From the NCBI RefSeq assembly GCF_021728295.1, contig NZ_JAKJXE010000017.1, positions 43,682-107,681 of the forward strand: a DNA stretch of 64,000 nt, written 5' to 3'. The notes under the pieces are model-generated. The model made no database searches, had not been told where the DNA came from, and saw nothing but the letters and a program-made list of their open reading frames with translations. The position numbers and the translations under genes are program-made. How positions within the stretch are numbered: the stretch's first letter is position 1; each line of letters starts with the position of its first letter. This DNA comes from Pseudomonas petrae (GTDB lineage: Bacteria > Pseudomonadota > Gammaproteobacteria > Pseudomonadales > Pseudomonadaceae). Positions 33,701-41,262 of the stretch are shown piece by piece.

Positions 33701-36442
33701 GAAGATCAGGTGGGTTATCGCCAGCAACTGCAGGACGCGATCATGGGGCTGGTCACGTCCGGCAGCGAAGCCACGCTGGTGGATCGGCCGGGCGGAATAT
33801 TCGTCCGTATGGCGCAGCAGATGTCGAACGAGGACCGCACGCTGATCCTGTCGGCTGCGCGCCTGGTGTTTTCCGAAGGACGGGGAAGCCTTGCCGAACA
33901 GGTTCACCGCCGCCGCGTGGTACGGGTGCACCCAGCGTTTGTCGCGACCCGCGTTCATGTGCCAGCGCCATTACAGGCCCTTGCCCCGTTGCCCGTGTCG
34001 TTGCCACTGAGCAACGCCTACGGTGCGTTCAGCCAGGACGGCGGTGAGTACATTATCGATGCCCCGGCATCCCATCCCACGCCAGCGCCCTGGGTCAACG
34101 TGATTGCCAATGCCCAGATGGGCACGGTGGTCTCGGAGTCCGGCAGCGCCTACACCTGGGCCGAAAATGCGCACGAATACCGCCTGACGCCCTGGCACAA
34201 CGACCCGGTGAGCGACCCCGTCGGCGAGGTCATTTACCTGCGGGATGAAGACACCGGGCATTTCTGGTCGGCGACCCCCAGGCCGGCCTCGGGTACTGGC
34301 GCCTACCGAACGCGCCACGGCTTTGGTTACACCGTGTTCGAGCACGAGGAAGATGGCATCCACAGCGAACTGTGGGTTTACGTGGCGCTGGATGCGCCGA
34401 TCAAGTTCTCAAGGCTGGTGCTGCGTAATGTGTCGGGGCGTGACCGCAACCTGACGGTGACGGGCTATGTGGAGTGGGTGCTGGGCGATCTGCGCAGTAA
34501 ATCAGCCATGCACGTGGTCACCCATTCGGATCCTGCCAGCGGCGCATTGTTCGCGCGCAACGCGTGGTCGGTGGAATTCAGCGAGCGTGTGGCGTTCTTT
34601 GATACCGATGCTGTCGAGCACAGTGTCACGGCGGACCGTACCGAGTTCATCGGACGCTGCGGCAGCCTGCAGTCTCCCGCCGCGATGCGGCATAAAGGAC
34701 TGTCCGGGAAAACCGGTGGCGGTCTGGACCCGTGCGCCGCGATACAGGTGGCGGTGGCGCTCGCCCATGGGCAAGGCACAGAAGTCATTTTGCGCCTGGG
34801 GGCGGAGAAAAATGGTCAGGCGGCGACCCAGTTGGCGCAACGCTACAAGGGCGTGCAGGTGGCGGCAGCGCAGTTGCAGAAAGTGAAGGATCACTGGCGC
34901 TCGGTGCTCTCCGTCATTCAGGTCAAGACGCCCGTGCCGGCGCTGGACGTGATGCTCAACGGCTGGTTGATGTATCAAGTGATCGCTTGCCGTTTCCTCG
35001 CCCGCAGTGGCTATTACCAGTCGGGCGGCGCCATCGGCTTTCGCGATCAGTTGCAAGACAGCATGGCGATGATTCATGCCGACCCAGCGGCGGCGCGGAC
35101 GCATCTGTTGCTGTGCGCGAATCATCAATACGCCGAGGGCGATGTTCAACACTGGTGGCACCCTCCCCTCAATCGAGGCGTACGCACGGCCTGCTCCGAC
35201 GATTTCCTGTGGCTCGTCGCCGCCACCAGCCGTTACGTCGAGGTCACCGATGATCTGTCGGTGCTGGATGAACCCGCCGGCTATCTTGAAGGGCGCGCGC
35301 TGGGTCCGGGGGAAGAATCCTATTACGACTTGCCCGGTGCGTCGCCCTTGCAGGAGCCGCTGTATCGGCACTGCGTCCGCGCCATCGAGCACGGCCTGAC
35401 CCGCGGCGAACACGGCCTGCCGTTGATGGGCAGTGGCGACTGGAACGACGGGATGAATCGCGTGGGCTATCTCGGCCGTGGTGAAAGCGTCTGGCTGGGC
35501 TTTTTCGGGTGTCATGTGCTTGAACGCTTCGCACAGGTGGCCGAGCGCCATGGCGACAGTGAATTCGCGGCACGCTGCGGCGAACAGGCGAAACAGCTGC
35601 GTGACAACCTGGAAGCCTCTGCCTGGGACGGGGCGTGGTATCGCCGCGGCTGGTTTGACGACGGGCAGCCTCTGGGCTCTTCAGTCAACGATGAGTGTCG
35701 GCTGGATTCCATCGCCCAGAGTTGGTCGGTGTTGTCCGGTGCCGGATCACCCGCCCGCCAGCATCGGGCGATGCAGGCGGTGGATCAGTATCTGGTCAAA
35801 CCCGACATCCGCGCGGTCCTGCTGCTTGACCCGCCGTTCGACAAAGGCCTGCAAGACCCGGGCTACATCAAGGGCTATGTACCGGGCGTGCGCGAGAACG
35901 GTGGGCAGTACACCCACGCGGCTGTCTGGGCGGCGATGGCGTTTGCGCAGTTGGGCGACTCGACCAAAGCCTGGGAGCTGTTGCACATGATCAACCCGGC
36001 CGACCCCCTCAACAGCGCCAGGATCGACACCTATAAAGTCGAACCCTATGTGATGGCGGCCGATGTCTACGGCATTGCGCCCCATGCAGGACGTGGCGGC
36101 TGGACCTGGTACACCGGTTCGGCTGGCTGGATGTACCGTCTGGGCGTCGAGTCACTGCTCGGGCTTCAGCGCAACGGCAATCTGCTGCAGCTGAACCCGG
36201 TGCTTCCAGCGGACTGGCCCGGATTTTCCTTGAGTTATCGCTTTGCACGCACGCAGTACCACTTCGAGGTGACCCGTGGCGATACGACCGGCACCTCAAT
36301 GACAGTGGATGGCACGCCGGTCGAAGGCAATACGCTGGCGCTGGTGGACGATGGCGTGGAGCGCCGGGTGCGCATTGAATGCGGCGGCTCGCGGCCCGCA
36401 GCGCCGGAGCCGGTCGAATACACGACAGCGGCTGATGATTGA
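27797..36442 (+). CDS. ndvB: Cyclic beta-1,2-glucan synthase (GT84 + GH94), giant membrane enzyme
   Basis: The 2881-residue protein is as long as Brucella Cgs and rhizobial NdvB, which start, extend and cyclise beta-1,2-glucan in the periplasm. The ATG at 27797 (MTSTWKRTKQAISRV) is used because the upstream frame only overlaps the kinase gene. Features: membrane segments near residues 423-488 and 830-1000; between them a glycosyltransferase domain with D642-x-D644 (LTLDTDTLLPGD) and the Q/R-x-x-R-W-like R787-R-H-R-W; large beta-rich glycosidase-like repeats; and a C-terminal GH94 phosphorylase-type domain with GDWNDGM (D2551), which controls chain length. It stands alone, 127 bases after the kinase gene. 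Confidence 0.93.
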   Translation: MTSTWKRTKQAISRVTLAGRAGAHPKLAFAYERLLRAELFNADQMASHGIALAGHHQLGAVTARDFLLGRLDDNEALLKESCNALTQAQASDRRITPAAEWLLDNFFLIEDHIRTARSHLPKGYSRELPRLSNGPSSGLPRVYDIALETISHGDGRFDELSLTRFVASYQTVMPLTLGELWAIPIMLRLALIENLRRVASRVMANWDDRNLADDWAERLIEVSEHDVKSVVLSVADMAHSSPPMTAAFVAEFARRLQGQSAALALPLNWIEQLLAETGSSTERQVQFDAQQQSADQMSISNSIASLRLLSATPWREFVEAMSQVEQTLQHDPAAVYPRMDFATRDSYRHVIERLARRSRRTEMFVAQTVVALSSEHRDAAAGDDLARHIGFFLVGPGIGVLEEKLGARVPFHERWKRLLQRSPLTFYLAPAGALTIIFALPLLSSAHRDGLPDVALIALALPCLVMTSRLAFSLINWLVTFSLLPAMLPKMDYADGIPDEARTLVAIPTLIGSRADIDELVEGLEVRFLANRDSNLFFALLTDFLDAPTQVQAADADLLDYASEAINRLNGKYADELPARFFLFHRPRRWSASERAWMGHERKRGKLTDLNAWLRGAGEDRFTTIVGDISALGSVRYVLTLDTDTLLPGDVARQCVAAMMHPLNRPVFDAQHERVISGYSLLQPQVGISLTSTPRSIYSRLFGSGGGVDPYTRAVSDIYQDLFKQGSFIGKGIYDVDAFTCALEGCLPDNQVLSHDLIEGCYARSGLLSDVQLYEQYPSRYSVDVKRRHRWIRGDWQLIPWILPWTLNTRGEWARNRLDVMARWKILDNLRRSLEPAAVLLMLAWGWFASSEPLAWTLAVVGLLVMQPLLRTLTDGLQPPLNVPYRQYLAALSRSLGQDLAQAAANVAWLPFEMYYSVGAIARSLWRILFSRRLLLQWQPSREVERNTQNPLPALYREMWLGPLLALCGFAGLLTDPLALAIAMPFLLAWAAGPWIAWRLSAMPENAVFEPSVEALRFLQVLSRRTWAFFDDFVGPQDNWLPPDNIQEEPKSVIAHRTSPTNMGMALLAHLAAHDFGYLSTDRLLQRLSASLDTMDSLERYQQHFYNWYDTQTLKPLRPQYISTVDSGNLAGHLLTLRAGLIQLPDAAVFDAAMVKGLRITLDTLLETTDADGTLNALYPLLEEVAEAHEPSALLTALQTARVRVAAMTAGSTEDSVYWQNALLAQCDDWIAALERYRLPTPSIGRHPRRRTLRELSRLDEADWALDDHPRIDAVRQAARDAIAQLDRLIMLTGNLAQMDFSLLYDHKRDLFVIGYNADERRLDTGYYDLLASEVRLTNFVVIAQGQIPQRAWFTLGRLLGDSAGVPTLMSWSGSMFEYLMPMLVMPNYDGSLLDQTCRAAVAVQIEHGKRLGIPWGVSESGYYTLDAHFNYQYRAFGVQALGLKRGLGDDVVVAPYASVLALMVDAEAACKNLQRLARKGACGRYGFYEAIDYTEARLPRGQRYVWVQSFMAHHQGMSLLALASVLLNQPMQRRFESDPTLQSALLLLQERVPKVATPYLQTAQQPAAGDAGAGQEHDLRVFANPGQKRPAVQLLSNGKYHVMLTSAGGGYSRLDTMAATRWQEDTTRDNWGMFCYLRDVATGAVWSSAFQPTLHRAESHEAIFSDARAEFRTRERDFDTHMEIVVSPEDNIELRRLHVTNRGESAKTLEITTYAEVVLASPETDAMHPAFSKLFVQTELLLPLQAIVCSRRPRASDEITPWMCHLLAAHGVDIQAISYETDRARFIGRGRSTQSPAALDPDCEQLSGSAGPVLDPIVAIRCRITLQPGQQGTIDLVTGVADSRQDCLSLINKYRDRHLADRVFDLSWTHSQVLVRQLNVSPADARLFEQMASSLIYANAGLRPDSTVLTANLRNQQGLWGQSISGDLPIVLLQVTSLENIELVQKMIQAHAYWRQKGLLTDLLIWNEDQVGYRQQLQDAIMGLVTSGSEATLVDRPGGIFVRMAQQMSNEDRTLILSAARLVFSEGRGSLAEQVHRRRVVRVHPAFVATRVHVPAPLQALAPLPVSLPLSNAYGAFSQDGGEYIIDAPASHPTPAPWVNVIANAQMGTVVSESGSAYTWAENAHEYRLTPWHNDPVSDPVGEVIYLRDEDTGHFWSATPRPASGTGAYRTRHGFGYTVFEHEEDGIHSELWVYVALDAPIKFSRLVLRNVSGRDRNLTVTGYVEWVLGDLRSKSAMHVVTHSDPASGALFARNAWSVEFSERVAFFDTDAVEHSVTADRTEFIGRCGSLQSPAAMRHKGLSGKTGGGLDPCAAIQVAVALAHGQGTEVILRLGAEKNGQAATQLAQRYKGVQVAAAQLQKVKDHWRSVLSVIQVKTPVPALDVMLNGWLMYQVIACRFLARSGYYQSGGAIGFRDQLQDSMAMIHADPAAARTHLLLCANHQYAEGDVQHWWHPPLNRGVRTACSDDFLWLVAATSRYVEVTDDLSVLDEPAGYLEGRALGPGEESYYDLPGASPLQEPLYRHCVRAIEHGLTRGEHGLPLMGSGDWNDGMNRVGYLGRGESVWLGFFGCHVLERFAQVAERHGDSEFAARCGEQAKQLRDNLEASAWDGAWYRRGWFDDGQPLGSSVNDECRLDSIAQSWSVLSGAGSPARQHRAMQAVDQYLVKPDIRAVLLLDPPFDKGLQDPGYIKGYVPGVRENGGQYTHAAVWAAMAFAQLGDSTKAWELLHMINPADPLNSARIDTYKVEPYVMAADVYGIAPHAGRGGWTWYTGSAGWMYRLGVESLLGLQRNGNLLQLNPVLPADWPGFSLSYRFARTQYHFEVTRGDTTGTSMTVDGTPVEGNTLALVDDGVERRVRIECGGSRPAAPEPVEYTTAADD

Positions 36443-36447
36443 CCCCC

Positions 36448-36716
36448 AGTGCCGCTGGTCGCCGGTGTCGCCGGATCGGCTGGAAGGCCATCAGCTGACC
36501 ATGACCCAGGAACTCATGGCCAACATGCTGGGTGTTCGCAGAGAGGGCGTTACCGAGGCGGCGGGCAAGCTGCAGCGCCTGGGGGTCATCGAATACCACC
36601 GGGGCCAGATCAACGTCCTTGACCGCCCGCAGCTGGAGCGCTTGAGCTGCGAATGTTATTCGGTGGTAAAGGCCGAGTCCGACCGTTTGCTGAACGACAC
36701 CCACCGACATGAGTGA
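36448..36716 (+). pseudogene. Crp/Fnr-family regulator remnant (C-terminal HTH only)
   Basis: Reading to the stop at 36714-36716, the frame gives DRLEGHQLTMTQELMANMLG, VRREGVTEAAGKLQRLGVI, then INVLDRPQLERLSCECYSVV. This is the C-terminal helix-turn-helix of a Crp/Fnr-type regulator. The cyclic-nucleotide-binding domain (about 150 residues) is absent: upstream lies the end of the glucan synthase gene. No start codon with a ribosome binding site gives a plausible full protein. It looks like a gene whose 5' part was lost, perhaps when the large synthase gene was inserted. Confidence 0.75.
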
Positions 36717-36810
36717 TCATGTCGGCGCTGAGGCCTTGAAGGTTCGAGGCGGTTTTGCGCAGGTCGGGTGAATACTGCGTCAAGCGAGCAAGCAGAAACG
36801 GGACCTTTTA

Positions 36811-37572
36811 ATGTCGATCAGATACATCCGCAGCCTGACCGGCAGGAGACGGACCCCGGACGCCAACCGGCACCTCGGGTTTGCCCTGGCGTTTGTGGCC
36901 GGCGCCATCAACGCGGGGGGCTTTCTGGCGGTTCAGCAATACACGTCGCACATGACCGGCATCGTCTCGTTAATGGCCGACAACGCGGTGCTGGGTGCGT
37001 ACGATCTGCTACTGCGCGGGGTCAGCGCCCTGTTGTCTTTCATGGCAGGCGCTGCCTGTTCGGCCATCATGGTCAATTACTCCCGCCGCAGACGCCTGCA
37101 CAGCGCGTTCGCTTTGCCCCTGTTGTTCGAGGCTTTTTTGCTCCTGTGCTTCGGCTTTCTGGGCGCCAGGTTGTCGGCAGTGGACGGATTGATCGTCTCC
37201 CTGACCGTCATGCTGCTGTGTTTCATCATGGGCCTGCAAAACGCCCTCATCACCAAAGTCTCCAAAGCCGAAATCAGAACGACGCACATCACCGGCATCG
37301 TCACGGACATCGGTATTGAATGCGGCAAACTCTTTTACTGGAATGGCGCCACACCGCCCGGGCAGCCGCGAGTGCTGGCGAATCGTGCGCGCCTGAAAAT
37401 ATTGACCGTACTGGCCTTGAGCTTTTTCGCCGGTGGGGTGGCGGGCGCGTACGGGTTCAAACACGTGGGGTACATCGCAACGGTGCCGCTTTCGCTGGTC
37501 CTCGGAACACTGGCCGTTGTGCCTGCGCTGGACGATGTGCGCCGGTATGTCCGGCGTGCATGGCGCGGTTGA
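36811..37572 (+). CDS. DUF1275 (YoaK-like) inner-membrane protein
   Basis: A 253-residue protein with about six to seven membrane helices. Family markers are FVAGAINAGGFLAVQQYTSH, then MTGIVS, and MGLQNALITKVSKAEIRTTH with ITGIVTDIG, the paired signatures of DUF1275/YoaK proteins. The family's transport role is unproven. It is transcribed separately from the downstream metal-resistance genes, whose operator lies just after it. Confidence 0.9.
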   Translation: MSIRYIRSLTGRRRTPDANRHLGFALAFVAGAINAGGFLAVQQYTSHMTGIVSLMADNAVLGAYDLLLRGVSALLSFMAGAACSAIMVNYSRRRRLHSAFALPLLFEAFLLLCFGFLGARLSAVDGLIVSLTVMLLCFIMGLQNALITKVSKAEIRTTHITGIVTDIGIECGKLFYWNGATPPGQPRVLANRARLKILTVLALSFFAGGVAGAYGFKHVGYIATVPLSLVLGTLAVVPALDDVRRYVRRAWRG

Positions 37573-37607
37573 TCCATTGTTGATCCATTCGTAGGCCAAT
37601 CCTTGCA

Positions 37608-37658
37608 TAGGTATAGGGGGTATCCCTATGATGCAAGCCGTCTGGTCAGGGGGGTATC
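37608..37658 (+). promoter_or_regulatory. G-tract operators of the DmeR-type repressor
   Basis: TATAGGGGGTATCCCTAT at 37612-37629 is a G-tract flanked by AT-rich inverted half sites, the form bound by RcnR/DmeR-type repressors. A second G-tract, AGGGGGGTATCC, begins at 37648 and reaches to the ATG at 37661, so repressor binding there could also hide the ribosome binding site. Confidence 0.68.
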
Positions 37659-37660
37659 CG

Positions 37661-37936
37661 ATGGGTCATATCGCAGCAAACAAAAACGATCTTCTCAAGC
37701 GTGTCAAACGCATCGCCGGACAAATCCAGGCCGTCGAACGGGCATTGGAGTCGGATCTCGACTGCGCCAAGACACTGCACCTTGTTGCCGCCACTCGCGG
37801 GGCCATCAACGGCTTGATGGAGGAGATCATTGAAGACCACGCGCGCGCGCATGTGGCGAATCCTGATCTCAGCGACGCAGAGCGTAACAAAGGCGTCGAA
37901 GAGCTTCTTGAAGCCATCCGTCGTTATTCCAAATGA
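37661..37936 (+). CDS. dmeR: RcnR/DmeR-type nickel/cobalt-responsive repressor
   Basis: The 91-residue protein is of the CsoR/RcnR/FrmR family of all-helical metal repressors. The start at 37661 (MGHIAANKNDLLKRV) puts histidine at position 3, cysteine at 35, histidine at 60 and histidine at 64, exactly the Ni/Co ligand set of RcnR. FrmR-type formaldehyde sensors lack this full set. It sits directly upstream of a DmeF-like efflux gene with an ATGA overlap, so it should repress the pair until cobalt or nickel rises. Confidence 0.9.
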   Translation: MGHIAANKNDLLKRVKRIAGQIQAVERALESDLDCAKTLHLVAATRGAINGLMEEIIEDHARAHVANPDLSDAERNKGVEELLEAIRRYSK

Positions 37937-38892
37937 ACACATCCAGGCACTCGCTTATGCAAAGCACGAACATCAACTACGGGCACGACCACGTGTTCCT
38001 TGGCACGGCCCACGATGAGAATGCCAGGCGCACACTGTGGGTGGTGGCCCTGACGGTTGTGATGATGGTGGGTGAAATCACCGCCGGGTACGTCACGGGC
38101 TCGATGGCGTTACTGGCCGATGGTTTTCACATGGCCACCCATGCCGGTGCATTGGGCATCGCGGCGGCCGCCTATGGATACGCTAAACGCAACGCTTCCA
38201 GCCAGCGTTACAGTTTCGGCACAGGAAAGGTAGGAGATCTGGGCGGGTTCGCGTCGGCGCTGATCCTCGGTATGGTTTCCCTGGGAATCGGCGTTGAATC
38301 CGTCATGCGCCTCTTGCAGCCAACGGACGTTCAGTTCGGCACCGCGACGCTCATCGCGATTGCCGGCTTGATAGTCAACATCGTCAGCGCCCTGTTGCTG
38401 GGCCACGGGCACAGTCATGAACACGACCATGAACACGATCATGATGATCATGGCCATACCCATGATCACCATGGCAACGACAACAATCTGAAATCAGCCT
38501 ATGTCCATGTCCTCGCGGACGCGCTGACTTCGGTGCTGGCCATCGCTGCACTGCTCGCCGGTCGCTATCTGGGCTGGGTGTGGCTGGACCCGGCCATGGG
38601 CATCGTCGGCGCCATCGTTATCGCGCGGTGGGCATGGACCTTGATGAGAGCCACCGCAGGCGTATTGCTCGATCAGACTGACGCACACGTTGCCGAGGAG
38701 ATCCGCCAACTGGTTGAAGAACCGGGGGATGCCACCATCACCGACTTGCACGTCTGGCGGGTTGGACCGCAAGCCCATGCGGCCATCGTCAGCGTCCTTG
38801 GCGCAGCCACTGCGAACGCCGACACCATTCGTGAACGTCTCCAGCCGGTCCATGAAGTCAGGCATCTGACGGTCGAATTCCGACTGGCCTGA
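37933..38892 (+). CDS. dmeF: DmeF-like cation diffusion facilitator (Co/Ni efflux)
   Basis: The 319-residue inner-membrane exporter has six predicted membrane helices. The metal site is visible as D63-x-x-H66-x-x-x-H70 in helix 2 (ADGFHMATH) and H192-x-x-x-D196 in helix 5 (HVLAD). A His-rich cytoplasmic loop lies at about residues 158-180, with more than ten histidines, and a C-terminal metal-sensing domain follows. H-x-x-x-H in helix 2 rather than H-x-x-x-D is typical of DmeF, which prefers cobalt and nickel over zinc. Translation is coupled to the repressor gene. Confidence 0.93.
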   Translation: MNTSRHSLMQSTNINYGHDHVFLGTAHDENARRTLWVVALTVVMMVGEITAGYVTGSMALLADGFHMATHAGALGIAAAAYGYAKRNASSQRYSFGTGKVGDLGGFASALILGMVSLGIGVESVMRLLQPTDVQFGTATLIAIAGLIVNIVSALLLGHGHSHEHDHEHDHDDHGHTHDHHGNDNNLKSAYVHVLADALTSVLAIAALLAGRYLGWVWLDPAMGIVGAIVIARWAWTLMRATAGVLLDQTDAHVAEEIRQLVEEPGDATITDLHVWRVGPQAHAAIVSVLGAATANADTIRERLQPVHEVRHLTVEFRLA

Positions 38893-38928
38893 TTTAGCGC
38901 CTCTGCACTTACTCCAAAGGAAATTGCG

Positions 38929-39285
38929 ATGCCACCCGGCAAACGTGAACTGGCGCGAATCGAACGCCGGTTGATCGCCACGCTGACCGAAGCGTGCGAA
39001 ACCGCAAAAGGTGAAATCAAAGGCTTCACCTGGCTTACCCACATGGCTGACCTGGACGCGTTGGCTGAAACCCTGGAGGTGATCTGGGTGTTCGAAACGG
39101 CGGCGGACAGAAAGCTCGCCCAGGTTGAAGCGAAGGCTCGCATTTTCGAGCTGACGGCCACCGCGCTGGATGAAGCCTGCATCGATCTGAAGCTGTCAGA
39201 TCGCAATGTCCGCTTTGACTCTGAGGAGGAATGCCAGCGCGTTCAGGGTGGCCAGTGGCAGAAGCGACTGGTTAAGGGTGACTGA
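38929..39285 (+). CDS. Conserved small protein, unknown function
   Basis: A 118-residue soluble protein beginning MPPGKRELARIERRLIATLT with the conserved-looking EACETAKGEIKGFTWLTH segment. Relatives in Pseudomonas are often labelled Fis-family regulator, but no Fis-type helix-turn-helix is seen here, so that label is not used. It is followed two bases later by a DUF1289 gene, which suggests they are co-transcribed. Confidence 0.7.
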   Translation: MPPGKRELARIERRLIATLTEACETAKGEIKGFTWLTHMADLDALAETLEVIWVFETAADRKLAQVEAKARIFELTATALDEACIDLKLSDRNVRFDSEEECQRVQGGQWQKRLVKGD

Positions 39286-39287
39286 CG

Positions 39288-39458
39288 ATGGCTAAAGAAA
39301 TCGAAAATCCGTGCATCTCTGTGTGCCAGCTGAGGGGGGATTTGTGTGTGAGTTGTGGGCGGACCAAGGAAGACATCAAAAAGTGGAAACGCATGAAGCG
39401 CCCTGAAAAAATGGCGGCCGTGCAAAGGGCGAGCGTGCGCTTGAAAGCGTTGAAATAG
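39288..39458 (+). CDS. DUF1289 small cysteine-rich protein
   Basis: A 56-residue protein (start MAKEIENPCISVCQLRGD) of the DUF1289 family. Four cysteines (positions 9, 13, 20 and 23, as CISVC and CVSC) probably bind a metal such as zinc or an Fe-S cluster, followed by the family's GRTKEDIKKWKRM segment. Function unknown in all members. The ATG lies two bases after the stop of the previous gene. It is easily missed because of its size. Confidence 0.88.
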   Translation: MAKEIENPCISVCQLRGDLCVSCGRTKEDIKKWKRMKRPEKMAAVQRASVRLKALK

Positions 39459-39565
39459 GCATGGGGAGGTCATTCGCCCTGAATGACCGCCGTGGGTCCA
39501 GACTGCCAGTGACTGGGCAGTAAACGGCCCATCAAAAGGTTTTACCCTAGAGTAAGCCTACAAAA

Positions 39566-41173
39566 TCAAGCGTCCTGCAGAATCAGGTCAGCGCCCTTCT
39601 CTGCCACCATCAGTACTGCCGCATGGGTGTTGCCGCTGGTCACGTTGGGGAAAATTGATGCGTCGACAATGCGTAAACCGTCTAGACCGTGAACCTTAAG
39701 CCGTTTGTCCACCACGGTTTTTTGTTCATCAGCCCCCATCGCGCACGAACCGCACAGGTGATAAATCGAACCGCTGTTCTCGCGAAAGTACTGCAACATC
39801 TGCTCGTCGCTTTCGACCGCCGCCCCCGGCAGTACCTCGGCAACGGTGATGTCCTTCAGTGCGGGCGCCTGCATGATTTTGCGCATCAGCCGACTGCCCT
39901 GGATGACTTCGTCGATGTCCTTCTGGGTGCTCAGGTAATTGGGGTCGATCAGTGCCGCGTCCCGAGGGTTCTTCGACTTGATCTCGATACGCCCACGGCT
40001 GGTAGGCCGGCACGGGTTGAAGCACAGCAGGAAGCCTGAATACGGCTCGGGTTTGAGGCTGGCCTTGTTGTTTTTCGGGATCTGGTACGACAGCGGATTG
40101 AAGTACAGCTGCAGGTTCGGATTGGCTTGCGCAGTGTTCCCGCGGAAAAAACCGCCCGCCTGGTTAACGCTCATCGCCAGCGCACCCTTGCGGGTAAGCA
40201 GGTATTTGATGCCGAGCTTGAACTGGCCGAACAGCGAGCCAAGCTGATCGTTCAGCGTCGGGATGTTGGCCTTGTAGTAATAGCTGGCGCACAGGTGATC
40301 CTGCAGATTCTGCCCCACCGCTGGCAGGTGTTTGACGAGCGGTACGTCGTGTCTGGCCAACAGCGCCTGATCTGCCACACCGGACAATTGCAGCACTTTG
40401 GGCGTGTCCACGGCACCGGCGCAGAGGATCACTTCCCTGGATGCCGTGAACGTGCGGGCGACACCACGCTGGGTGACGGCAATTCCCGTCGCCCGCTTGT
40501 TTTCGAACAGCACGCGATCCACCAGGGCGTAATGCTCGACCGTCAGGTTCGGCCGACTGAGCGCCGGGTGCAGATGCTCGAAGCTGCTGGAGGAGCGCTG
40601 GCCATTCCTGGTGTTGACGTCGTAGATGCCCGAACCTTCGAATCTCGGGCCGTTGAAGTCGTCACTGTGCGGATAGCCCAGTTCATCGCAGCCCTTGAGA
40701 AACACGTCGCAGATCGGGTGGGTCTGGCCCTTCATCGGGGTGATGCTGATCGGACCGCTGCCGCCGTGGTATTCGCTGTCGCCCAGCGGATGGTTTTCCA
40801 GTTTGCGGAAGTACGGCAGGACGTCCTTGAAGCCCCAGCCATCGTTGCCGTTGGCTGCCCAGTCGTCAAAGTCATGGGCCTGACCACGGACGTAGACCAT
40901 CGCATTGATCGACCCCGAACCGCCTTGGACCTTGCCGCGCGGGGCATAGATTTCCCGGTTGTTCAGTTGCTTTTGCGGCTGGCTGTAGTACATCCAGTTG
41001 AACGTCGGGTTGTAATACATCTTGGCGAAGCCGACAGGAATCTTGAACCACAGGGAACTGTCCTTGCCGCCCGCCTCCAGCAGCAGCACCGTGTGTTGGC
41101 CCGAGGCAGAGAGCCGGTTGGCGAGGATGCAGCCGGCGGCGCCAGCGCCAACGATGATGTAGTCGTATGTCAT
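39566..41173 (-). CDS. GMC-family FAD-dependent alcohol dehydrogenase/oxidase
   Basis: The 535-residue protein belongs to the glucose-methanol-choline oxidoreductases. The FAD-binding motif IIVGAGAAGCILANRLS is at the N-terminus, followed by the GMC signatures GKVQGGSGSINAMVYVRG and VILCAGAVDTPKVLQLSGV, and the C-terminal catalytic histidine region (YHLCGSCAMG; NTHAAVLMVAEK). It is the last gene of a minus-strand set with a LysR, an AldA-like dehydrogenase, an MFS carrier and a dehydratase, and would oxidise an alcohol to an aldehyde before the dehydrogenase. Confidence 0.92.
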   Translation of the reverse strand: MTYDYIIVGAGAAGCILANRLSASGQHTVLLLEAGGKDSSLWFKIPVGFAKMYYNPTFNWMYYSQPQKQLNNREIYAPRGKVQGGSGSINAMVYVRGQAHDFDDWAANGNDGWGFKDVLPYFRKLENHPLGDSEYHGGSGPISITPMKGQTHPICDVFLKGCDELGYPHSDDFNGPRFEGSGIYDVNTRNGQRSSSSFEHLHPALSRPNLTVEHYALVDRVLFENKRATGIAVTQRGVARTFTASREVILCAGAVDTPKVLQLSGVADQALLARHDVPLVKHLPAVGQNLQDHLCASYYYKANIPTLNDQLGSLFGQFKLGIKYLLTRKGALAMSVNQAGGFFRGNTAQANPNLQLYFNPLSYQIPKNNKASLKPEPYSGFLLCFNPCRPTSRGRIEIKSKNPRDAALIDPNYLSTQKDIDEVIQGSRLMRKIMQAPALKDITVAEVLPGAAVESDEQMLQYFRENSGSIYHLCGSCAMGADEQKTVVDKRLKVHGLDGLRIVDASIFPNVTSGNTHAAVLMVAEKGADLILQDA

Positions 41174-41215
41174 GTACGGTTACCGCGTAAGTCGTTGTAC
41201 GAAACCGAGCGCTCG

Positions 41216-41246
41216 CGTTGTAGCAGCGAGTCTCGCTGCTACAACG
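41216..41246. repeat. Perfect 15-bp inverted repeat (REP-like/terminator)
   Basis: CGTTGTAGCAGCGAG at 41216-41230 is repeated in reverse complement at 41232-41246 with one base between. It is a very stable hairpin between the GMC and dehydratase genes on the same strand. It could stabilise or end the upstream message and resembles mobile REP-type palindromes of Pseudomonas. Confidence 0.8.
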
Positions 41247-41262
41247 CTTGCGCCCTCTCCCG

